Positions 18,018-27,009 are shown, counted from the stretch's first letter. The stretch: 64,000 bases of DNA from Bacteroidota bacterium (GCA_013288555.1 JABDBQ010000004.1:47070-111069), one strand, 5' to 3'. Notes: generated by a model from the letters alone, not told the origin. Numbers and translations are program-made.

Positions 18018-18890
18018 CTAAATCGCGGCTTCCTTGATTTTATTATAAAGTGCATCGCTCACCTTGTATATGGGCAGGCGAAGAATGCTTTTGCATATTC
18101 CTTTGATTTCCAGCAAGGCTTTGATGCCGGCAGGGCTGCCTTCGGCATAGATCAACTGAATGAGATTGAATAATTTATAATGCAATTCCCTGGCTGTTTC
18201 ATAATCACCTCTCAGGGTGGCACGGGTCATGTCAGAAAACTCTTTGGGATAGGCATTTGCGAGAACAGAAATCACCCCATCCATCCCCATGCTCATAAAA
18301 GGAAGCGTCAAGGCATCATCACCGGATATAACCAGGAAATCTTCCGGTTTGTCTTTGATGATGCGCATGCATTGTTCCATATTACCTGAAGCTTCTTTGA
18401 TGCCGATAATATTGGGATGCGCGGATAGCCTGATGGTGGTTTCAGCTGTGACATTGGAGCTGGTTCTGCCAGGAACATTATATAAGATCACCGGTACGGG
18501 ACAAGCATCAGCAATAGCTGTATAATGGTGATACAGACCTTCCTGCGAAGGTTTATTATAATAGGGACTTACAGATAAAATTGCACTAATGCCATCAAAA
18601 TCAGTATGTTTTATCGTTTCAATCACTTCATGGGTATTGTTTCCGCCGATACCCAGAACAAAAGGAACCCTTCCATCGATGGTTTCTTTGGCAATCCGGA
18701 TCACTTCCAGCTTGTCCTCCTTCGATAGTGTTACCGATTCACCGGTGGTACCCAGCATGACGAGGTATTCTACCCCGCCGAAAATGAGATTGTTAAGAAT
18801 CTTTTCAAGCGCTTTTTCGTCAATTTTCTCATTGTTATCAAATGGAGTGACGACCGCAACGCCTGTACCGATAAAATTCTGGTTTTTCAT
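18018..18890 (-). CDS. dapA: 4-hydroxy-tetrahydrodipicolinate synthase
   Basis: DapA condenses pyruvate with aspartate semialdehyde, the first committed step of lysine and meso-diaminopimelate synthesis in the cytoplasm. The 290-residue protein is the usual length and shows GTGVAVVTPF at the N-terminus, the GTTGES motif, the catalytic tyrosine in YNVPGRTS (about residue 138) and the Schiff-base lysine in GIKEASGN (about residue 165). It is transcribed alone; a ~169-bp dispersed repeat lies just upstream of its start, so that repeat may include or separate its promoter. Confidence 0.96.
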   Translation of the reverse strand: MKNQNFIGTGVAVVTPFDNNEKIDEKALEKILNNLIFGGVEYLVMLGTTGESVTLSKEDKLEVIRIAKETIDGRVPFVLGIGGNNTHEVIETIKHTDFDGISAILSVSPYYNKPSQEGLYHHYTAIADACPVPVILYNVPGRTSSNVTAETTIRLSAHPNIIGIKEASGNMEQCMRIIKDKPEDFLVISGDDALTLPFMSMGMDGVISVLANAYPKEFSDMTRATLRGDYETARELHYKLFNLIQLIYAEGSPAGIKALLEIKGICKSILRLPIYKVSDALYNKIKEAAI

Positions 18891-18960
18891 CTTTAAATAG
18901 AATTAAAAGGGTCGCAATTTAAGAAGTTCTGCTAAGGAATGGAACATTTTCTAAGGGTTT

Positions 18961-19129
18961 AAGTCCCGTTAGGGACGATATATTGGTAAAAAATGAGATT
19001 CAACGCGTTTTTGAATGCCGTAGGTATGGAATATCTCTGTTTCGACAAGAGAAATATGTCATCCCGATGGGATTCTGGAAACTCTTGCTTGGTTTTCCCT
19101 ACCAATATGGCATCCCTAACGGGATTTTG
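18961..19129. repeat. ~165-bp dispersed element, copy 1
   Basis: Begins AAGTCCCGTTAGGGACGATA, then TATTGGTA, a central ...CGCGTTTTTGAATGCCGTAGGTA, GTCATCCCGATGGGATTCTG, and ends CCCTACCAATATGGCATCCC, then TAACGGGATTTTG. The order of motifs is the same as in copy 2 at 29067-29230. It contains several small GTCCC..GGGAC and ATCCC..GGGAT hairpins. Noncoding. Confidence 0.9.
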
Positions 19130-19142
19130 TACGAGGTAAAAT

Positions 19143-19472
19143 CTACCCAACCTGATTTCTAAGGCTTGTAAGCAGATCCTTAATTTTTTCAAGGGATTGG
19201 ATGGCCTCAAACTTTGTTTCTTTCTGATTTTCTTTCTGTTTCAGGATCCTGTTTACGGCTTCAAGCGTATGTCCTTCTACTTTGGCCAAATGGTGGATAT
19301 ATTTTAGCTTTTCAATGTCTTCTTTGGTAAAATACCGTGTACCGCTCATGTTTTTTTTAGGGCGGAAAGAATGGATTTCTTTTTCCCAGAAACGGATCAA
19401 AGAGGGGTTTTCACCAAGCATTTTGGCAACATCACCCATTTTGTAATACAGTTTTTCTCGAGGTTTTTTCAT
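19143..19472 (-). CDS. MerR-family transcriptional regulator
   Basis: A 109-residue protein with an N-terminal winged helix-turn-helix (LYYKMGDVAKMLGENPSLIRFWEKEI, then HSFRPKKNMSGTRYFTKEDIEKLKYIHHLAKVEGHTLEAVNRIL) followed by a short coiled coil (about 80-109) for dimerisation. There is no C-terminal effector domain or metal-binding cysteine, as in the short MerR-like regulators common in Bacteroidota. The target is unknown. It lies downstream of the M23 peptidase on the same strand with a 55-bp gap holding a small hairpin. Confidence 0.88.
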   Translation of the reverse strand: MKKPREKLYYKMGDVAKMLGENPSLIRFWEKEIHSFRPKKNMSGTRYFTKEDIEKLKYIHHLAKVEGHTLEAVNRILKQKENQKETKFEAIQSLEKIKDLLTSLRNQVG

Positions 19473-19527
19473 TTGGCCTCATCCTGTTTCCTTCTCCGGA
19501 AGGAGAAGGTAAGTGGTAAATGTTTTA

Positions 19528-20502
19528 TTAGTCGAAAGATTTGCCTGCCTTATTGGCCAGTTTTACCAGTTTTTCATAGTCTGAAGGTTTCAGATCATTA
19601 TGAAAATAGTTGATCGGGTTTATTTTTTTACCGTTTTTGATCACTTCGTAGTGGCAATGTGGTGCCGTAGATAATCCCGTACTGCCTACCAAACCGATGA
19701 TGGTCCCTCTTTTTACTTTCTGGCCTGGTTTGGCGATGATCTTGCTCATGTGGCCGTACAAGGTTTCGTATCCAAATCCATGATTGATAAGGACATATTC
19801 GCCATATCCACGGTCATTGTATTCTACTTCTTCCACCACACCATCACCGGTAGCATATATCTTGGTCCCTCTCGGCGCAGCAAAATCAATCCCGGTATGC
19901 ATTCTGAAGGTATGGTAAATAGGGTGTATGCGCATCCCGAAACCGGAAGCAATTTCCTGCAGGTCACGGTCAGATACGGGTTGAATGGCAGGCAAAGACG
20001 ATAACATTTTTGTTTTTTGAAGGGCCATTTTCAGCAGTGAGCTGAATGACTGGTTCAATACAGACAGCTTTGCGGCAAGCATATCCAGTTTTTTATTCGA
20101 CTGGATAATTTCACCGGATACATTGTATCCTTCTATATCGCTGTATTTATCTGTACCACCAGTACCCGGTTCATCAGCAGAATTTGGCAGTGGTGATACT
20201 TCGAAAATCACGCTATAGACTTCATTATCCTTTTTTTCGAGGTCGGCCAGGGAACTGTTTACCTTATCAAATTTGCGGTTCAGGTTATTCAATTGCTGTT
20301 TGTAAAACATAACCTCCTGCTTCAGATTGTTCTCGTCAGGTGTTTTGGAGGTATATATTTTAATGGAAATGATCAGTAGGACGATGAGGGTGAAGGATGC
20401 AACAAGCCCGGCTATCCTGAAGAACCGCTCAGACTTGTGGTTCTTCGAGTGGACATACGTAAGTGTCTCAGGATTAAAATAATATTTAATATTCTTCTTC
20501 AA
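19528..20502 (-). CDS. M23-family metallopeptidase, membrane-anchored
   Basis: A 324-residue protein with one N-terminal membrane span (IAGLVASFTLIVLLIISIKIY, about residues 30-50), a coiled coil in the periplasm (NNLKQEVMFYKQQLNNLNRKFDKVNSSLADLEKK) and a C-terminal LytM domain. The zinc ligands are seen as MHTGIDFAAPRGT (His, Asp, about 204) and PHCHYEV (about 282). M23 peptidases cut peptidoglycan peptide cross-links, or act as non-catalytic activators; here all ligands look present. The MKKNIKYYFNPETLTY start is typical of this class in Bacteroidota. Confidence 0.9.
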   Translation of the reverse strand: MKKNIKYYFNPETLTYVHSKNHKSERFFRIAGLVASFTLIVLLIISIKIYTSKTPDENNLKQEVMFYKQQLNNLNRKFDKVNSSLADLEKKDNEVYSVIFEVSPLPNSADEPGTGGTDKYSDIEGYNVSGEIIQSNKKLDMLAAKLSVLNQSFSSLLKMALQKTKMLSSLPAIQPVSDRDLQEIASGFGMRIHPIYHTFRMHTGIDFAAPRGTKIYATGDGVVEEVEYNDRGYGEYVLINHGFGYETLYGHMSKIIAKPGQKVKRGTIIGLVGSTGLSTAPHCHYEVIKNGKKINPINYFHNDLKPSDYEKLVKLANKAGKSFD

Positions 20503-20933
20503 ACCAAATTTTTAAGGCCCCGGATTTCCCCTTCCTGAAATTCCGAAATAGGGCGCAAGGTATCTCAATTTTTTTTACCCTGCAAGTTTTTTTGACGGTT
20601 TTTAAACAATTTCGGTGCCATAATTGTCGTAGTCTCCATTTTCAATATAGCCGCATCGTATTTGAAGATATTTTAAGTTTTGGTTAAGAAAGAAAAGTCA
20701 AACCGCAAAGTGCGCTAAGGTATCGCAAAGTACACAAAGCCTTTCTCTGTGTTCTCTGTCAAACCATTATATCTATGCGGTAAGGAGGATGGGAAAAGGC
20801 AATCTGCAAAGCACTCTAAGGTATTGCAAAGAGCGCAAAGCTTTTCTCTGTATCCTCTGCGATACCTTTGTATCTCTGCGGTAAGATTTATTCTATACAT
20901 TTTTTAATTTTGATTGATCAAATACCTTTTGAC
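20503..20933. other. 430-bp gap with CGCAAAG-type repeats
   Basis: No gene recognised. The right half (20701-20885) is occupied by two copies of a CGCAAAG-rich hairpin element. The left half is AT-rich and presumably holds the M23 gene promoter. Confidence 0.5.
20701..20885. repeat. Two tandem CGCAAAG-type hairpin repeats
   Basis: Copy 1 (20701-20785) starts ACCGCAAAGTGCGCTAAGG, continues TATCGCAAAGTACACAAAG and closes with CTCTGTGTTCTCTGTC and ATGCGGTAAGG. Copy 2 (20804-20885) repeats the plan: CTGCAAAGCACTCTAAGGTA, TTGCAAAGAGCGCAAAG, CTCTGCGATACCTTTG and TCTCTGCGGTAAG. In copy 2, AAGGTATTGCAAAGAG and CTCTGCGATACCTT are complementary arms. The 'CGCAAAG...CTTTGCG' type is known as a dispersed repeat in many bacterial genomes. 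Confidence 0.8.
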
Positions 20934-21410
20934 ATGGAAAAGCTCACAAAAGAACAGATTAAGGAAATTTCGGATTTGGTAAATTCGGGTTTAAGATGTT
21001 ACTTGAATCCCGTTACATTTGAGTTTGTAATTCTTCAAGATGAAGATAAATTAGATCTTTCTGATGATGAAGACGATCCCTGGCTTGAAGATAGGCAGAA
21101 AATGGAGGAATGGGAAGATGTAGAAGAAATCGAGGGGATGACATCCCCTGAATCATGCAAGATGATGGCTCATTTTGCAGGTAGCCTTCCAGAAAAAGAA
21201 CCCCTTAAAGACAGACTCTTTAATACCCTTGAACGCAAAAGCCCTTTCAGGAATTTTAAAGACCTGGTGGAAAGCTCAGATTACCGGGAAGAATGGTTTG
21301 CTTTTCGGGCCAATGCCTGGCTCAAACATACTTCAGACCAGATGGAGGCCGTTATTCACAGAGGCGAAGGCATGTGGAACGAAAAAGTGTATGGGGAGGG
21401 GGAGTTGTAG
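20934..21410 (+). CDS. UPF0158 family protein
   Basis: A 158-residue very acidic protein of the UPF0158 family. Typical segments: QIKEISDLVNSGLRCYLNP at the N-terminus, WEDVEEIEGMTSPESCKMMAHFAGSLP, then LFNTLERKSPFRNFKDLVESS and REEWFAFRANAWL. The family has no assigned biochemical function. I start it at ATG 20934 (MEKLTKEQIKE) rather than the track start at 20868, because the extra N-terminal residues (MYLCGKIYSIHFLILIDQIPFD) come from repeat DNA and are not family-like. Confidence 0.8.
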   Translation: MEKLTKEQIKEISDLVNSGLRCYLNPVTFEFVILQDEDKLDLSDDEDDPWLEDRQKMEEWEDVEEIEGMTSPESCKMMAHFAGSLPEKEPLKDRLFNTLERKSPFRNFKDLVESSDYREEWFAFRANAWLKHTSDQMEAVIHRGEGMWNEKVYGEGEL

Positions 21411-21425
21411 AAAGTCCATAGACTT

Positions 21426-21614
21426 TTGTCCACTCCGAATGGCGTTCAGTCGGGCGGGTATTCTAACTCACAAGTCGCCCTTCGGAAAATTGCGAGAGCA
21501 GGGCATTTTCAGAACGTGGAAGTGTTTGACGTGGGGAAGATTAAGATGGTGAAAATCAATACATCTTTGTTAATTCCTTTATCCCAAGTGTTCTTAGCTG
21601 AATACTTGGAATAA
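21426..21614 (+). CDS. Small ORF of uncertain status
   Basis: 62 codons, MSTPNGVQSGGYSNSQVALR to LSQVFLAEYLE, beginning 15 bases after the UPF0158 gene. The composition is protein-like (helical VALRKIARAG) but no family is recognised. It could be a real small protein, the end of a decayed gene, or a chance ORF. Confidence 0.25.
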   Translation: MSTPNGVQSGGYSNSQVALRKIARAGHFQNVEVFDVGKIKMVKINTSLLIPLSQVFLAEYLE

Positions 21615-21623
21615 CTTAGAATT

Positions 21624-22439
21624 TTACTTTTTAGCGAAGTAGACTATAACGATTACAATTACTAATAAAGTAATTAGGAATGCTACATTCGTGAATATGT
21701 AGGTTAACAAATTTATCACAAATACCTTTAAGATAAAAATAATTGCTATCACAAGAGCACCAATCAAAATCACTCTTATGATGTTTAGTGATATATTGCC
21801 AAAAAAGTTGTTACTCCTTGAGCTTATAGGCTTAGCAATGATATTTCTGGCCGGAGGAATGACTTTTTTAATATTTATTAACTGATCTTTTGCATTTTCT
21901 CTACTCTCGCATGCTTCTTTGTAATCAGGATAAATTTCAACAGCTTTATTATAATCTGTAATTGCCTCTTCATAATCTTTAAGGTGCCGTTTTACTTCGC
22001 CTCTGTGAAAAAAAGCTTTTTCATATAAAGGGTTAATAACCAGAGCTATATTGTAATCATCTATGGCACCATAATAATCTTTTAGTTTATCTTTTGCTTG
22101 TCCTCTAATGCAGTATGCATTTTCATATCTTGGATTAATTTCTATTGCCATATTATAATCTGAAATTGCACCAATGTAATCTTTTAGTTCTTCTTTTAAA
22201 CTGCCCCTGTATAAATAGTTATCTCTATCCCATGGATTTATCTCAATTGCCCTGTCAAGATCTTCTATAGCTCCAATAGAATCATTTAGCATGAATTTGA
22301 CGCTTGCTCTATTAAAATAGGCTTTTGCATTAGCCTGGTTAACTACAATTGCATTGCTATAATCTTCCAAGGCTCCTTTATAGTCATCTCTTCCAAATTT
22401 TATATTCCCCTGATTGAGATATTCATCACTAGTTTTCAT
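21624..22439 (-). CDS. TPR-repeat protein with C-terminal membrane anchor
   Basis: A 271-residue protein with five tetratricopeptide repeats of about 34 residues (DYSNAIVVNQANAKAYFNRA, DLDRAIEINPWDRDNYLYRG, DYNMAIEINPRYENAYCIRG, DYNIALVINPLYEKAFFHRG, DYNKAVEIYPDYKEACESRE). A C-terminal hydrophobic hairpin follows (IIRVILIGALVIAIIFILKVFVI and IFTNVAFLITLLVIVIVIVYF, then AKK). The TPR part would face the cytoplasm with a tail anchor in the inner membrane. Partner unknown. The repeat wording resembles the exported TPR protein at 3224-3727. Confidence 0.75.
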   Translation of the reverse strand: MKTSDEYLNQGNIKFGRDDYKGALEDYSNAIVVNQANAKAYFNRASVKFMLNDSIGAIEDLDRAIEINPWDRDNYLYRGSLKEELKDYIGAISDYNMAIEINPRYENAYCIRGQAKDKLKDYYGAIDDYNIALVINPLYEKAFFHRGEVKRHLKDYEEAITDYNKAVEIYPDYKEACESRENAKDQLINIKKVIPPARNIIAKPISSRSNNFFGNISLNIIRVILIGALVIAIIFILKVFVINLLTYIFTNVAFLITLLVIVIVIVYFAKK

Positions 22440-22478
22440 AGTATAATTTATTTTGGCAAGTCATTAAAAGTGGGACAA

Positions 22479-22679
22479 TTATATGTTGGCTATCCGATGT
22501 AAAAGGTCAATAATTTCACCTTCTAATTCCTGCCATTCCTTAAATTCTTTACAATCTAAAACCTCTAAAGGGTCTAAAAAAGCTGGTAAAGCTTTCAATT
22601 TTTCGTATGCATAATAAGCCTTTAGTTGGGTATCCCAAATTTGTGCTAATAATTCTGATTTTTCTTCTCGGTTTGTCAT
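22479..22679 (-). CDS. Small acidic hypothetical protein
   Basis: A 66-residue helical protein (MTNREEKSELLAQIWDTQLK ... WQELEGEIIDLLHRIANI). I take the internal ATG at 22679 as start because the 14 extra residues of the track ORF (MSLFLYLIGENNRI) look non-coding. No family recognised. It is 39 bases upstream of the TPR gene on the same strand and may be cotranscribed with it. Confidence 0.45.
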   Translation of the reverse strand: MTNREEKSELLAQIWDTQLKAYYAYEKLKALPAFLDPLEVLDCKEFKEWQELEGEIIDLLHRIANI

Positions 22680-23463
22680 AATTCTATTATTTTCACCAAT
22701 CAAATATAAAAAAAGACTCAAATTTCTAAAGGGCTTTTGAAACGAATTTTATTTTTGACTATCTTGAATTTTTATTTCAAAGGTAAACCTGACGTAATGA
22801 GACACCACCTCTTTTTATGTGAATCTCGAGTGTTCGGTCTTTAAAATTACTTGAAACAAAATTGACTATCGCTTCTTTGGGCTGTTTTGCTGTAATCCGA
22901 AATACTTTATACAGAATATTTAATTTATAGATTGGTTAATAATCATCCAGATTTGCTACCTATATCGGACATAATTTCCACCAAATAAACTACAATATAT
23001 TTGTAATTTTGGCATAATATTTGTAGTTACCAGTCTGCCTTTGTTCAACGCAAAGAAATTTGCTCTTTTACCGATTGTGTCTTCTTTTTATAATTCTGAT
23101 TCAGGCTCGGCAACATGGGCAATTTCATTGCAAATCCGTCGCTTTTTATTGCAAAATGTATTGCTAATTCATTGCTTTTTTGCTGAAATTTTAGCATTAT
23201 AATATTGATTATGAATATTATATATTCAATTTAGGCTGATTTTAGTTTTTTTGAGAGAAAACAAGGCAAATCAGATTCCTTCCCGAGCGTTCGGGATCGG
23301 AATGAAAATCCGAGAGGATTTTTGGAATTTAAGGAAAATGAAAAAGATAAACCATCGTTTTTACCTATTTTGGTCTGATGTTTTCCTGATAAGTCCTGTT
23401 ATTTGTCAATGAGTTACGTGTAAAGCAGTAAAAAACAACAGGTTGAAAATTGAAAAAATAAAT

Positions 23464-23481
23464 TTCCTGTTATAACAGGAA
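23464..23481. repeat. Perfect 18-bp palindrome
   Basis: TTCCTGTTATAACAGGAA, fully self-complementary without a loop, so a possible dimeric-regulator binding site; no gene next to it suggests which. Confidence 0.55.
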
Positions 23482-23547
23482 TATCAGGCCAGAATGATCA
23501 GAATGGAGGAAAAAAGCATTTAAGTCAACGCGGAATGGTTCCACGGG

Positions 23548-23587
23548 ATTGCGGATCAGGCTGAGGCAAGCTCAAGCCGTCCGCAAT
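23548..23587. repeat. Hairpin element ATTGCGGA...TCCGCAAT
   Basis: Outer 8-bp arms ATTGCGGA/TCCGCAAT enclose a second stem (GGCTGAG/CTCAAGCC, one bulge). It resembles dispersed REP-like palindromes, but only one copy was noticed here. Confidence 0.55.
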
Positions 23588-23609
23588 GACGCTCTTAGGC
23601 AGGTCCAAT

Positions 23610-23630
23610 TTACTAACCCCTAACGCCTAT
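23610..23630 (-). repeat. Heptad array at hbd stop codon
   Basis: Top strand TTACTAA CCCCTAA CGCCTAT; minus strand ATAGGCG TTAGGGG TTAGTAA. The hbd stop codon (TAG, 23629-23627) is inside the first minus-strand heptad. Confidence 0.75.
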
Positions 23631-24517
23631 TTTAAAAACATCGGCGAAACAACCAGATCCTTGCTTTCTTTGCTGTATTTGTAGAAACCTTCGCCGCTCT
23701 TTACGCCAAGGTATCCTGCTGTTACCATATTTCTTAACAACGGACAAGGTGCATATTTTGAATTGCCAAAGCCATCATAAAGTACATTCATGATAAATAA
23801 GCAAACATCCAGTCCTATAAAATCGGCCAGTTGCAATGGACCCATCGGATGGGCCATACCCAGTTTCATAACCGTATCTATTTCTTCCACACCTGCCACG
23901 CCTTCATGCAAACTGATAATGGCTTCGTTGATCATGGGCATGAGTATGCGGTTGGCAACAAAGCCGGGATAATCATTAACCTCAACCGGAACTTTGCTTA
24001 AGGTTTTAGCGATTTCAAAAATGGTTTTCGTAGTTTCATCTGAAGTGGCATAGCCGCGTATGACTTCGATCAACTTCATCACAGGAACCGGGTTCATGAA
24101 ATGCATACCGATAACCTGGCCTGGTCTTTTGGTCGCAGAGGCAATTTTTGTGATGGATATAGAAGAAGTATTGGAAGCAAGGATGGCATCAGGTTTGCAC
24201 AAGGTATCCAGTTTGCCGAAAAGTTCGAGTTTGATAGCGCTGTTTTCTGTTGCTGCCTCAATCACGAGGTCAGCGTCTTTTACAGCCGTTTCAAGATTGT
24301 CTGAAGCAGTGATATTGCCGATACAGGCGGCTTTCTGTTCTTCAGTTATGGCCCCTTTCTGTACCTGTCGATCCAGGTTCTTTTCTATGACAGTCATGGC
24401 TTTATCTAATGCCGCGTTGCTGATGTCATTTAACCGAACTTTGAAATTGTTTAACGCAAATACATGAGCAATTCCATTACCCATTGTTCCCGAACCGATG
24501 ACAGTTATGTTTTTCAT
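23627..24517 (-). CDS. hbd: 3-hydroxybutyryl-CoA dehydrogenase
   Basis: NAD(P)-dependent 3-hydroxyacyl-CoA dehydrogenase, the third step of short-chain beta-oxidation or of butanoate/PHB metabolism. The 296-residue length is that of the single-function bacterial enzyme. Visible: the Rossmann motif VIGSGTMGNGIAHVFA, SNTSSISITKIA, the catalytic His/Glu region GMHFMNPVPVMKLIEVI, and PGFVANRILMPMINEAI with GPLQLADFIGLDVCL in the C-terminal domain. Enoyl-CoA hydratase and thiolase are not nearby. The -7 box TATATTTG is 15 bases before the ATG, and the stop codon lies in a heptad array. Confidence 0.93.
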   Translation of the reverse strand: MKNITVIGSGTMGNGIAHVFALNNFKVRLNDISNAALDKAMTVIEKNLDRQVQKGAITEEQKAACIGNITASDNLETAVKDADLVIEAATENSAIKLELFGKLDTLCKPDAILASNTSSISITKIASATKRPGQVIGMHFMNPVPVMKLIEVIRGYATSDETTKTIFEIAKTLSKVPVEVNDYPGFVANRILMPMINEAIISLHEGVAGVEEIDTVMKLGMAHPMGPLQLADFIGLDVCLFIMNVLYDGFGNSKYAPCPLLRNMVTAGYLGVKSGEGFYKYSKESKDLVVSPMFLK

Positions 24518-24532
24518 TTAAAATTTTTGGCG

Positions 24533-24540
24533 CAAATATA
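24533..24540 (-). promoter_or_regulatory. -7 box of hbd
   Basis: CAAATATA on top, TATATTTG on the minus strand, 15 bases before the hbd ATG at 24517; divergent mutS2 starts 37 bases to the right. Confidence 0.45.
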
Positions 24541-24576
24541 GAGACAACACATATCAAATAACATGACATTTGCCGT

Positions 24577-26964
24577 ATGATTCAAACTATTCTTTATCCC
24601 GAGGGAGGAATTGAAAAACTGGAACTGGATAAATTAATCCGGATCGTAGAAAATAACTGTACCAGCAGTCTGGGCTTACGCTTCGCCAAAAAAATGCAGG
24701 TAACTGATAATTATAACTTTATCATGATGGCCTTGTTTCAGGTTAAAGAATTCAAAACTTTAATTGAACTGGATGAAAGCTTCCCAACCGACAGCTACCA
24801 TGACTTAAGCGAACAGCTTTTATATCTTGAAATAGAAAATTCTGTTCTGTCTGAAGAGCAGTTTTTTATTTTAATGCAGTTTTTGAAAACGATTAAAAGC
24901 ATTCATCAGTATTTTAAGAAAAGAGCCGGTACCTATGCCAACCTGGAAGGACTCCTGGAAGGCAATGATTTCAATGATATTGCCTTGAATCATATAATTC
25001 GTGTTATCAATGAAGAAGGAAAAGTAAAAAATGGTGTTTCCAAAGAACTGGATAAAATAAGAAGCGAAATTCGCCAGACCGAAAGGGCGCTTGAAAAGAA
25101 ATTCGAGTCCATTTTACAGGCTGCACAGGCAGGAGGGTGGCTTGCCGCAGGGTCTGAAAGTCTAAAAAACGGGAGACGTGTACTGACTTTGCATGCTGAA
25201 CATAAGCGCAAAATAAAGGGCATCATTCATGATGAATCAGCATCCGGGAAGACTGTATTCCTGGAACCGGAGCAGACCATTGAGATCAGCAATGATCTTT
25301 TTGAGCTTAGACAGGAAGAGAAAAGGGAGATATACAGGATACTCAAAACATTGTCAGATGCCATAAGACCGGAGACTCATGAAATCAGGTTTTATCAGAA
25401 AATAGCGGGTCTATATGATTTTATAAGGGCCAAGGCATTGCTGGCACAACAACTCAATGCCCACATGCCGGATCTCAAGAAAAACCCTGTTTTGAGCCTT
25501 ATCAATGCCAATCACCCTTTATTGTTACTCCACAATCAAATACTGAAACGCAAAACGATTCCTCTTAATATTTCGTTGAATGAGGAAGAACGGATATTGA
25601 TTATTAGCGGACCGAATGCCGGTGGAAAATCAGTCGCTTTGAAATCCATTGGATTAATCCAGGTAATGCTACAATGCGGGATGCTGGTGCCCGTGAGCCC
25701 GGATTCAAAAATGGGTGTTTTCAGCAAAATATGTATTGAAGTAGGTGACCATCAATCCATTGAAAATGATTTGAGTACCTATAGTTCACATTTGTCAAAC
25801 CTGAAAGAATTCCTCAAGGTAGCCAATGCCACGACGCTGTTCCTGATTGATGAGTTTGGTACGGGAACTGATCCGATGTTCGGCGGAGCTATTGCAGAGG
25901 CTGTTTTGGAAGGCTTAAACCAGAAGAAATCTTTCGGAGTGGTGACTACTCACTATTCAAACCTGAAACTTTTTGCATCCAATAGCAAAGGCGTTATTAA
26001 TGGTTCGATGTTGTTTGATATCGATACCATGAATCCTTTATATATCCTGAAAATCGGGGAAGCAGGCAGTTCTCATGCTTTTGAGATTGCAAAGAAAATT
26101 GGATTGCCTTCCAATATTATCAATAAAGCGAAGTCGAAGGTTGATAAATCCTATCAGAATTTTGATGCCTTATTGTCATCCATGGAAACCGATAAGCACT
26201 GGCTGGATGTAAAGCAGGAGAAACTGGATAAGAGCCAGAAAGAGCTTGATGCTTTGACGAACTCATATTCCAGGCTGAAGAATGATATCGAAAAGCAAAA
26301 GCAACAGATCATTACCGATGCCAAACAAAAGGCGCTCGAAGGCCTGGAGAAAGTGAATAAAAAGTTTGAAAAATTGCTCCAGGATTTCAATGTAAAGCCT
26401 GAAAAGAAAAGCATGCAAAGTACTATCAGGAAGGAAATTGACCAGGAAAAGCAGGAGCTGAAAGCAGAACTTAAGATAGAAAAAGAGAAAACCGAAACCA
26501 TCAAAAAGCCAGTCTTAGAACTCAAAGTGGGTGCAACTGTAAAGCTGGATGATGGCAATCAAACCGGAATTGTGGAAGAGATAAGGAAAGATAAGGCGCT
26601 GGTAGCCTTCAACAATATGAAAACCCTGGTAAGTACTAATGAACTGGAAGTGATTGAACTTCCTAAGGTTAAAATTGAAAAACGAATCAAGGGTATTGAT
26701 TATGATGCAGCTACAAAGGATTTTAATCCTAGTCTGGACCTGAGAGGCATGCGGGCAGATGAAGCGCTTGCCATTGTAGAAAGCCAACTGGATAAAGCAA
26801 TGATACTGGGCATGAGCTCATTGCGCATCCTGCATGGTAAAGGCGACGGTATATTGAGAAGGGCTATTCGCGAACTCCTTAAAAAATACGATATCGTAAA
26901 AGAAGTCAAAAGCGAACATCCTGATTTTGGGGGAGAAGGGATAACTTTGGTGGAGTTGAAATAA
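24577..26964 (+). CDS. mutS2: MutS2 family protein (Smr-domain ATPase)
   Basis: A 795-residue MutS2. It lacks the mismatch-recognition domain of MutS and has: a core/lever helical region; the ABC-type ATPase with Walker A SGPNAGGKS (about 344-352), signature LSTYSSHLSNLK and Walker B TLFLIDEFGTGTDP; a long coiled coil rich in K/E/Q (about 520-640); a KOW-like segment (KVGATVKLDDGNQTGIVEEI); and a C-terminal Smr nuclease domain (SLDLRGMRADEAL, ILHGKGDGILRRAI). MutS2 suppresses recombination or, in Bacillus, rescues collided ribosomes. Here the role cannot be chosen between these. It is divergent from hbd. Confidence 0.95.
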   Translation: MIQTILYPEGGIEKLELDKLIRIVENNCTSSLGLRFAKKMQVTDNYNFIMMALFQVKEFKTLIELDESFPTDSYHDLSEQLLYLEIENSVLSEEQFFILMQFLKTIKSIHQYFKKRAGTYANLEGLLEGNDFNDIALNHIIRVINEEGKVKNGVSKELDKIRSEIRQTERALEKKFESILQAAQAGGWLAAGSESLKNGRRVLTLHAEHKRKIKGIIHDESASGKTVFLEPEQTIEISNDLFELRQEEKREIYRILKTLSDAIRPETHEIRFYQKIAGLYDFIRAKALLAQQLNAHMPDLKKNPVLSLINANHPLLLLHNQILKRKTIPLNISLNEEERILIISGPNAGGKSVALKSIGLIQVMLQCGMLVPVSPDSKMGVFSKICIEVGDHQSIENDLSTYSSHLSNLKEFLKVANATTLFLIDEFGTGTDPMFGGAIAEAVLEGLNQKKSFGVVTTHYSNLKLFASNSKGVINGSMLFDIDTMNPLYILKIGEAGSSHAFEIAKKIGLPSNIINKAKSKVDKSYQNFDALLSSMETDKHWLDVKQEKLDKSQKELDALTNSYSRLKNDIEKQKQQIITDAKQKALEGLEKVNKKFEKLLQDFNVKPEKKSMQSTIRKEIDQEKQELKAELKIEKEKTETIKKPVLELKVGATVKLDDGNQTGIVEEIRKDKALVAFNNMKTLVSTNELEVIELPKVKIEKRIKGIDYDAATKDFNPSLDLRGMRADEALAIVESQLDKAMILGMSSLRILHGKGDGILRRAIRELLKKYDIVKEVKSEHPDFGGEGITLVELK

Positions 26965-27009
26965 GGGTATAATTATGCATTTGTTTTCAAAAGATCAAAT
27001 CGAAGAGTT

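Larger units (their letters stand above)
22680..23626. other. Long gap (about 950 bp) without recognised gene
   Basis: AT-rich stretch between the small acidic gene and hbd. No ORF with coding character. Visible structure: a run with repeated ATTGC words (about 23125-23190), a CCCGAGCGTTCGGG hairpin near 23282-23295, an 18-bp perfect palindrome at 23464-23481, a hairpin element at 23548-23587 and a heptad array at the hbd stop. A small RNA or decayed genes are possible, but nothing was identified. Confidence 0.5.

Noticed and set aside
22680-23626. tRNA, tmRNA, 6S or RNase P RNA in the long gap
   Set aside because: No cloverleaf, CCA end, tag-peptide frame or known conserved core was recognised; tRNA and RNA-family scans would be needed to exclude them fully.
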